A stretch of DNA of 64,000 bases from Mycolicibacterium elephantis DSM 44368 (GTDB lineage Bacteria > Actinomycetota > Actinomycetes > Mycobacteriales > Mycobacteriaceae), in the NCBI RefSeq assembly GCF_004014805.1, contig NZ_ATDN01000017.1, forward strand, positions 1 through 64,000. The letters run 5' to 3'. Positions 58,331 through 64,000 of the stretch are shown piece after piece. A program made the position numbers and the translations under genes. The notes below the pieces were generated by a model. That model had not been told where the DNA came from, ran no database searches, and worked only from the letters and a program-made list of their open reading frames with translations. Positions within the stretch are counted from its first letter, which is position 1; each line of letters starts with the position of its first letter.

Positions 58331-59542
58331 TCAAGCCAGTTCGACGATCGTGGCGATCCCCATTCCGCCACCTACGCACAACGTGATCAGACCGCGGCGT
58401 TGATCGCGGCGTTCGAGTTCGTCGACGATGGTCGAGATCAGCATCGCCCCGGTGGCGCCGAGGGGATGACCGAGCGCGATGGCACCGCCGTTGACGTTGA
58501 CGATGTCGTGGGGCACACCAAGGTCTTTCATGAATCGCAGGACCACCGACGCGAATGCTTCGTTGATCTCGACGAGGTCGATGTCGTCGATGGTCAATCC
58601 GGCGACGGAGAGGGCCTTGCGGCTCGCCGGGGCAGGTCCCGTCAACATGATGGTGGGGTCGGCTCCGCTGACTGCGGTGGCGACGATACGGGCCCGCGGT
58701 GTCAAACCCAGTCTCGCGCCGACGCTCTGACTTCCCAGCAGCACCAGTGCCGCCCCGTCCACGATGCCCGAACTGTTGCCACCGGTGTGGACATGGTCGA
58801 TGCTCTCGACCCAGTGGTACTTCTGCAGTGCCACCGCATCGAAACCGGCCTCCCGGCCCAGCGTCGCGAACGCCGGCTTCAGCGATGACAGCGATTCCAC
58901 GGTCGTTCCGGGCCGCAGGTGCTCGTCGTGGTCGAGAACGGTCAGGCCGTTGCGGTCCAGAACGGGAATGACAGACTTCTCGAACGCCCCGTTCGCCCAG
59001 GCCTTGGCGGCTCTGGCCTGTGATTCGGCGGCATAGGTGTCCACGTCGTGACGGCTGAATCCATCCAACGTGGCGATGAGGTCGGCGCCGATGCCCTGTG
59101 GGATGAAGCCGGTGGCGAGGTTGGTCTCCGGATCGTGGGCCCACGCGCCGCCGTCGGAGCCCATCGGCACCCGCGACATGCTTTCCACCCCACCGGCGAG
59201 CACCAGGGACTCCCACCCGGAGGCGATCTTCTGCGCTGCAACGTTGACCGCCTCCAGTCCGGATGCACAGAACCGGTTCAACTGCACACCGGCGACAGTG
59301 TCCGGGAACCCCGCCGCCAGCGCCGCGATGCGCGCGATGTCGGCACCCTGGTCACCCAGCGGTGTCACGCAGCCGAGCACGATGTCATCGATCAGCCGTG
59401 GGTCGAGACTCGCGTTGCGACGCCGAAGCGCCTCGAGGAGCCCGATAACCAGGCTGATCGGTTTGACTCCGGTCAGCGCGCCTCTGCGGTTCTTCCCGCG
59501 TGGCGTGCGGATCGCATCGTAAATGAAGACCTCGTTCGGCAC
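58331..59542 (-). CDS. fadA: Acetyl-CoA acyltransferase FadA (3-ketoacyl-CoA thiolase)
   Basis: A thiolase of 403 residues. The nucleophile is Cys92 in [30 protein letters not shown] and the second active Cys in LCVGGGMG are all intact. It cleaves 3-ketoacyl-CoA to acetyl-CoA. It is the first gene of a fadA-fadB operon, the usual pairing of a trifunctional-type beta-oxidation complex. The true partner fatty acid is unknown. Confidence 0.93.
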   Translation of the reverse strand: MPNEVFIYDAIRTPRGKNRRGALTGVKPISLVIGLLEALRRRNASLDPRLIDDIVLGCVTPLGDQGADIARIAALAAGFPDTVAGVQLNRFCASGLEAVNVAAQKIASGWESLVLAGGVESMSRVPMGSDGGAWAHDPETNLATGFIPQGIGADLIATLDGFSRHDVDTYAAESQARAAKAWANGAFEKSVIPVLDRNGLTVLDHDEHLRPGTTVESLSSLKPAFATLGREAGFDAVALQKYHWVESIDHVHTGGNSSGIVDGAALVLLGSQSVGARLGLTPRARIVATAVSGADPTIMLTGPAPASRKALSVAGLTIDDIDLVEINEAFASVVLRFMKDLGVPHDIVNVNGGAIALGHPLGATGAMLISTIVDELERRDQRRGLITLCVGGGMGIATIVELA

Positions 59543-59696
59543 GTCGAGCCTTTCACATCGGAGCAGCCGGAAACGTCGGCGCTCCGCGTCGATGCGGTCA
59601 GCCGACCGGTGTCGAGCATCGAGATCCTGTATGGCTCATGTCAAGTGAATGATGGCTCGGCTAGCAGTATCTGAAAACATTGCCGTGCAATCTGAT

Positions 59697-60200
59697 TCAC
59701 TTGGCTTCGGGTTGTCCATACACGGCAACCACCACGGTCCGATCGAGGCTGTTCTCCGACCACACCCCGATTTCGGTGTTGGCGCAGTTCTGCATGGTGG
59801 CCAACTTGCGCGGATCGGCATACCACTGCTTGATCAGTTCAAGGCTGCTGATCGCCAGCGCCGGGTTGATGGCCACGGTCTCCTCGACGTTCCCGCGGTA
59901 GCCGGCGGCGGCCGCTCTGTCCTGAGGCGTCGATCCGTCTGATCCGAGGTCACCGTCCAGCCAGCGCGAATTAAGCACATCCCGGCTGTGTCGTTGCGCG
60001 GCCGACTCCAACTGTGGATTGGCTTTGACGTGGCCAGGACATCCCGCCTTGTACTGCACGATGCTGACCATCTGCCGAACGCTCTTGTTCAGCCGGCTGT
60101 TGTCGGCGTGTGCATGCGCGGGCACGGTCGCTGCCAGCGCGACTGTCACCACGGTGACGGCGGACAGCCCTCGAATTGCGGTGCGGGATGCGAAGTTCAT
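59697..60200 (-). CDS. Secreted CAP-domain (SCP/PR-1-like) protein
   Basis: A protein of 167 residues. GAGGACGACATCG precedes the ATG at 60200. The signal peptide MNFASRTAIRGLSAVTVVTV ends near AHA-DNSR. The mature part is a CAP domain: LESAAQRHSRDVLNS, with the conserved His, then EETVAINP and a second half ending in VVVAVYGQP. Two Cys (AGCPGH and QNCANTE) may form a disulphide. The role of bacterial CAP proteins is unsettled. It is downstream of, and on the same strand as, the Mce-associated genes, 14 bases away. Confidence 0.83.
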   Translation of the reverse strand: MNFASRTAIRGLSAVTVVTVALAATVPAHAHADNSRLNKSVRQMVSIVQYKAGCPGHVKANPQLESAAQRHSRDVLNSRWLDGDLGSDGSTPQDRAAAAGYRGNVEETVAINPALAISSLELIKQWYADPRKLATMQNCANTEIGVWSENSLDRTVVVAVYGQPEAK

Positions 60201-60214
60201 CGATGTCGTCCTCG

Positions 60215-60721
60215 TCACAGCGGGGTGAAATCGGAGACCAGCCACTGTTTGCCGATCTTGTCCAACGTGACCTTCACCGTGGACGTAGTCTGCGTCGGAG
60301 GGTCGGTGCCGACGATGGTGGTCTGGTCCACGAACACGAGCACCACCGCGTGCACGTCGGTCGCTTCAATCGACGCGGCCGCGGGCACCGTCGCCGAGGA
60401 GATGATCTGCTTCTGGCGCGCCCCGGGAATGACCGTGTCGGCGGTCAGCGACGTGAATACATCCCGGAACCCGCCCGTGAGCCGGTCGCGGACCGCGACG
60501 AGGGTCTCCTCGACCGTGTCCGGCCGGTAGGACAACAACGCGACTGTGGTCTCGCTCGCCGCCTGTACCGACTCCGTACTGGCGGTGAGCGCCGCGCGTG
60601 CCTCAACGGTTCGCCACTTCAGGTAACCGACGCCAACGGTCAGCAGGAGCGCCACACCGGGGATGAGGACGAAGACCAGGAGCCGCGCCGGTGCATGTCG
60701 TTTACGGAATGAATTCCACAT
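60215..60721 (-). CDS. Mce-associated membrane protein
   Basis: A protein of 168 residues. One transmembrane helix (residues 13-34, ARLLVFVLIPGVALLLTVGV) is followed by an extracytoplasmic domain of the type seen in Mas proteins of mce operons (NTF2-like fold; VTLDKIGKQWLVSDFTPL at the end). Such proteins are thought to stabilise or assist the Mce lipid transporter. It overlaps the preceding gene by 20 bases, forming a pair. It is divergent from yrbE, whereas Mas genes usually follow mceF. Confidence 0.82.
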   Translation of the reverse strand: MWNSFRKRHAPARLLVFVLIPGVALLLTVGVGYLKWRTVEARAALTASTESVQAASETTVALLSYRPDTVEETLVAVRDRLTGGFRDVFTSLTADTVIPGARQKQIISSATVPAAASIEATDVHAVVLVFVDQTTIVGTDPPTQTTSTVKVTLDKIGKQWLVSDFTPL

Positions 60722-61226
60722 CGGACACCTTGGCTTCCCCGTTCACGTCCTGAAGACTGATTCGCATGCGCCACAGTCGCGCCGGCGCCTGCGTGCCGGT
60801 GAGCGATGTCTTGACCGAAACCGCGACCAGCACCTCGGCACGGTCGGTGTCGACGGTTTCCAGGCCGACCTCTAGAACCGTACCAACGGTTTTCGACTTG
60901 GAACGCTTGACCGTGTCGATGAACGACGCCGACCGCTGCTGAAAGTCCTCGTGGAACTCGCCTGTTGACGTGTCGAGGATCTGCTCGACCTTCGCTTCCA
61001 CGTCGGTGTCGCTGATCGTGGTCAGTCGTAGCACGCCGTCTCGCCCGGCCGCGAGGAACCGGTCCCGCTGCTTGTGTTCTCGAGCGATCTCGAAATCTTG
61101 AACTCCGAACCAGCAGAACAGCGCAGTCAACGCAGCGAGGAGGCCAAGCCCGAACGCAAGGGCGCGCGCCTGCGGGTGTGGCCCGGAGCCGAGCGGCCCC
61201 GCCCGATACATCGATCGTCGCCTCAC
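60702..61226 (-). CDS. Mce-associated membrane protein
   Basis: A protein of about 174 residues (starts at 61226 or at the Met six codons later). A single membrane helix (RALAFGLGLLAALTALFCWF) is followed by a Mas-type domain (EQILDTSTGEFHEDFQQRSA, then VSVKTSLTGTQAP and WRMRISLQDVNGEAKVSDVE). It lies 276 bases from the divergent yrbE A start and overlaps the second Mas gene, so both are one operon with the CAP gene probably included. Confidence 0.82.
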   Translation of the reverse strand: MRRRSMYRAGPLGSGPHPQARALAFGLGLLAALTALFCWFGVQDFEIAREHKQRDRFLAAGRDGVLRLTTISDTDVEAKVEQILDTSTGEFHEDFQQRSASFIDTVKRSKSKTVGTVLEVGLETVDTDRAEVLVAVSVKTSLTGTQAPARLWRMRISLQDVNGEAKVSDVEFIP

Positions 61227-61502
61227 GCTGGTATCCCGTTACGCCTGCCATCGTAGTTTGCTGATACTTCAACCCGACCATCCGGTATGTTCCGCGTTCT
61301 GATCAAGCCCGCAGATCTTCAGATGGTGCAACGACCGCCCGTCCGACCGCCCAGAAGTCCAAATGAACTGCGAATATCGGGAGACTTCACCATATGAAAC
61401 TACCGGTATTGTCCGTCGGGAGCGGCGGTGATGGACTCGCTCCACGATGAAGAGGCTTGCGCCCCTGCGGCGAATGAAGGTTGCTGAAGCCGGGAGGAGC
61501 AG

Positions 61503-62273
61503 GTGGTGACCACCGTCGAGGTGATAACCAGGCCGATGCGATCGGTGGGCGGGTTCTTCGCCACCGCCGTCGACACCCTGGCCCTGATCCCGAAGCCGCC
61601 ATTCGCGTGGCGGGAATGGATCTTTCAAATGTGGTTCGTGGCCCGGGTCTCCATCATGCCCACGATCATGTTGTCGATCCCGTTCACCGTGCTGTCGGTA
61701 TTCATCTTCAACATTCTTCTTGTCGAGTTCGGTGCGGCGGATTACTCGGGTGCGGGCGCCGCGTTCGGATCGGTCACCCAAATCGGCCCTCTGGTAACGG
61801 TTCTCGTGGTCGCAGGTGCGGCGGCCACAGCGATGTGCGCGGACCTCGGCGCACGCACCATTCGCGAGGAACTCGACGCGATGCGCGTGATGGGGATCAA
61901 TCCGCTGCAGGCCTTGGTGGTGCCGCGGGTGTTGGCGACCGTGGTCGTGGCGTTGCTGCTCAACTCCGTTGTCGCCGTTGTCGGTGTCGTCGGCGGGTTC
62001 TTCTTCTCCGTGTTCGTCCAGAACGTCACGCCGGGGGCCTTCGTCGGCAGTATGACCCTGTTCACCGGGCTCGCCGAAATCGTGATCTCGCTGACCAAGG
62101 CGGCGCTGTTCGGCTTCGTGGCCGCGCTGATCGGTTGTTACAAGGGGATATCCGTCGGTGGCGGACCGGCGGGAGTGGGTACCGCGGTCAACGAGACGGT
62201 GGTCTTCTCGTTCATGGCGCTATTCGTCATCAACGTGATCGTGACCGCCGTCGGCGTGAAGGCGACGATGTGA
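61503..62273 (+). CDS. YrbE A-type permease of an Mce transporter
   Basis: A MlaE-family ABC permease of 256 residues with about five membrane helices. The coupling motif REELDAMRVMGI (EExDA) contacts the ATPase MceG, encoded elsewhere. CGGGAGGAGCAG precedes the GTG at 61503. The stop overlaps the next start by one base (TGATG). It opens an mce operon whose lipid substrate I cannot assign from the part visible here. Confidence 0.93.
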   Translation: MVTTVEVITRPMRSVGGFFATAVDTLALIPKPPFAWREWIFQMWFVARVSIMPTIMLSIPFTVLSVFIFNILLVEFGAADYSGAGAAFGSVTQIGPLVTVLVVAGAAATAMCADLGARTIREELDAMRVMGINPLQALVVPRVLATVVVALLLNSVVAVVGVVGGFFFSVFVQNVTPGAFVGSMTLFTGLAEIVISLTKAALFGFVAALIGCYKGISVGGGPAGVGTAVNETVVFSFMALFVINVIVTAVGVKATM

Positions 62274-63127
62274 TGACCAGCAGTCGGCCCAGTACCCTGA
62301 TGCCTCGGATGCGACGTGCCACCGACGACTTCGCCGCCGGATGGAACCGCATCGGCGTGCAGACCCGGTTCTATGTGAAGACGGTCAGGTCGATCGGTGA
62401 CGCGGTGGTGCACTACCGGACCGAGATCGCCTGTCAGATCGCGCAAATGAGTCTCGGTGCGGGCGCGCTCGCGGTCGTCGGCGGGACGATCGTGATTGTG
62501 GGGTTTCTCACCCTGTCGGCCGGTGCGCTGATCGCGGTGCAGGGATACAACACGCTGGCCGGAGTCGGCGTTGAGGCGTTGACCGGGTTCACGTCCGCCT
62601 ATCTCAACGTCCGCATCATCGGGCCGCTGACAACGGGAATCGGGCTGGCCGCAACGATCGGCGCCGGTGCCACCGCCCAACTCGGCGCCATGCGCATCGC
62701 CGAGGAGATCGACGCCCTCGAGGTGATGGGTGTTCGCGCAATCGCCTACCTGGCGTCCACCCGGCTGCTGGCCGGAATGATCGTGGTGATCCCGCTGTAC
62801 TGCGTTGCCGTGCTGATGTCCTTCATCGCCGCGCGGGTGGGCACCACCGCGATCTACGGGCAGTCGACCGGTGTCTACGACCACTACTTCACCACCTTCC
62901 TCAACCCGGTGGATCTCATCTGGTCCTTCGTGCAGGCGGTGGCGATGGCGATCACCGTCATGGTGATCCACACCTACTACGGGTTCACCGCGGCGGGCGG
63001 GCCCGCCGGCGTCGGAGAAGCCGTCGGCCGGGCGGTGCGCGCCTCGCTGATCGTGGTGGTGTTCGTGACCCTTGTCATCTCACTGTCCGTGTATGGACAG
63101 TCGGGCAACTTCAACCTCTCCGGGTAG
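62273..63127 (+). CDS. YrbE B-type permease of an Mce transporter
   Basis: A MlaE-family permease of 284 residues, paralogous to the preceding one. The coupling motif is RIAEEIDALEVMGVRAI. Hydrophobic helices include ALAVVGGTIVIVGFLTLSAG and LLAGMIVVIPLYCVAVLMSF. It forms the heterodimeric membrane core with YrbE A. The gene overlaps yrbE A by one base and lies 4 bases before mceA, an operon order shared by all mycobacterial mce loci. Confidence 0.93.
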   Translation: MTSSRPSTLMPRMRRATDDFAAGWNRIGVQTRFYVKTVRSIGDAVVHYRTEIACQIAQMSLGAGALAVVGGTIVIVGFLTLSAGALIAVQGYNTLAGVGVEALTGFTSAYLNVRIIGPLTTGIGLAATIGAGATAQLGAMRIAEEIDALEVMGVRAIAYLASTRLLAGMIVVIPLYCVAVLMSFIAARVGTTAIYGQSTGVYDHYFTTFLNPVDLIWSFVQAVAMAITVMVIHTYYGFTAAGGPAGVGEAVGRAVRASLIVVVFVTLVISLSVYGQSGNFNLSG

Positions 63128-63131
63128 CCCA

Positions 63132-64000
63132 GTGACACTCGACGACGATTCGCGTATCGGTCCTGCGTGGTACACCGGCGTCCTCCTGATCGCCGTGGTA
63201 GCGATAAGCTTCACCACCGCAGCACTTTTCGGTGGGTGGTTCCGCAGCTCGATCCCCGTCACCCTGACCTCGGATCGCGCAGGTTTGATCATGGAACCGG
63301 GCGGCAAGGTCAAACTGCGCGGGATGCAGGTGGGGCGTGTCGCGCGGGTCGACGCCGACGGCGACGCGACACTGCAACTGGAGATCGATCCCAAGTTCGT
63401 CCAGTACATTCCGGCCAACGTCGGTGCCGAGATCACCGCGACAACGGCGTTCGGGGCCAAATACGTCCAGCTGATCTATCCGGACGATCCCGACCCGCAG
63501 CGGCTCAGGGCGGGGCAGGTGCTGCGCTCGCGCAATGTCACCGCCGAGATCAACACGGTGTTCCAGAACCTCGTCGACCTTCTCGACATGGTGGACCCGG
63601 CGAAGCTGAACTCGCTGCTGTCGGCGCTCGCCGAGGGTGTGAGGGGTCAGGGCGACGCCGTCGGCGAGGCCACCAGCGCCGCGAACGAGGTACTGCTCGC
63701 CCTCAATCCGCGCAGTGAGACGGTGCGTGCAGACTTTCGGTCGTTGTCTAAGTTCAGCGATGCCTTCGGCGCCGCGGCCGTGGACATCCTCAACGCGGTG
63801 AGTTCTTTCAGCACCACCGCGGTCACGGTGAGCGATCAAGCGCGAGCGTTGGATACCTTGCTGATCAACGTGATCGGACTCAGCGACAGCGGAACCAGCC
63901 TCCTGGGGTACAGCAAGGACGACCTCGTGCGCACCGTCACCGCGCTCGCACCGACCAGCGCGCTGCTGTTCAAGTACAACCCGTCGTTGACGTGCCTGCT
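63132..64000 (+). CDS. MceA-type protein (partial)
   Basis: The start is GTG 63132 and the frame is open to the right edge, so about 289 residues are seen. A single N-terminal membrane helix (TGVLLIAVVAISFTTAALFG) is followed by the MlaD/Mce domain (IPVTLTSDRAGLIMEPGGKV, LRGMQVGRVARV) and a helical needle region with LLALNPRSET-type repeats. MceA-F assemble into a hexameric tunnel carrying lipids across the periplasm. The remaining mceB-F genes should follow outside the window. Confidence 0.93.
   Translation, partial: MTLDDDSRIGPAWYTGVLLIAVVAISFTTAALFGGWFRSSIPVTLTSDRAGLIMEPGGKVKLRGMQVGRVARVDADGDATLQLEIDPKFVQYIPANVGAEITATTAFGAKYVQLIYPDDPDPQRLRAGQVLRSRNVTAEINTVFQNLVDLLDMVDPAKLNSLLSALAEGVRGQGDAVGEATSAANEVLLALNPRSETVRADFRSLSKFSDAFGAAAVDILNAVSSFSTTAVTVSDQARALDTLLINVIGLSDSGTSLLGYSKDDLVRTVTALAPTSALLFKYNPSLTCL

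Overview
The window is GC-rich actinobacterial DNA from a mycobacterium, most likely a fast-growing Mycolicibacterium-type species. Lineage markers include mycothiol (mshB) and coenzyme F420 (fbiC) biosynthesis, the PIM mannosyltransferase pimE with lpqW, an mce operon, and a PGRS-like glycine-rich protein. Bases 1-31 kb largely follow the gene order I know from M. tuberculosis Rv1157c-Rv1188: two Ala/Pro-rich exported proteins, pimE, a pterin dehydratase, mutT2, typA, lpqW, mshB, an Rv1171-like gene, fbiC, fadH, a PadR regulator, fdxC, an aminotransferase, a PucR-type regulator, pruA and pruB. Differences from that order are the absence of narGHJI between mutT2 and typA, a block of MarR/AraC/MarR/GntR regulators, and three GjpA-like exported proteins with acidic tails. 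Two of these occupy the slots where M. tuberculosis has PPE17/PE11 and PE12.

Bases 31-53 kb are an accessory catabolic island. It holds an isochorismatase-fold protein, an SDR with a TetR regulator, two IclR-type proteins (one only a DNA-binding domain), two acyl-CoA ligases, two thiolase-fold proteins, a DUF35 protein, two amidohydrolases, an epoxide-hydrolase-like protein, an aldehyde dehydrogenase, an acyl-CoA dehydrogenase, a Rieske oxygenase with its [2Fe-2S] ferredoxin, a methyltransferase, and a 2-oxoacid dehydrogenase E1 alpha/beta pair. Next to the E1 pair lie a free-standing 77-residue lipoyl carrier and a second lipoyl synthase. The set looks like a complete route for activating, shortening and oxidising a ring- or isoprenoid-containing acid; the substrate cannot be read from sequence. 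Six transcription units of the island each have a copy of a motif CATYTGAA-N10-TTGT about 55-85 bases before their first gene. Five copies are complete and one is degenerate. I interpret them as one regulon.

Bases 53-64 kb contain an exported PGRS-like protein whose C-terminus carries two carboxymuconolactone-decarboxylase-like domains, a fadA-fadB beta-oxidation pair, a CAP-domain secreted protein, two Mce-associated membrane proteins, and the divergent start of an mce operon (yrbE A, yrbE B, mceA running off the end).

I saw no rRNA, tRNA, CRISPR array, insertion sequence or prophage. Strong inverted repeats follow or separate several genes.
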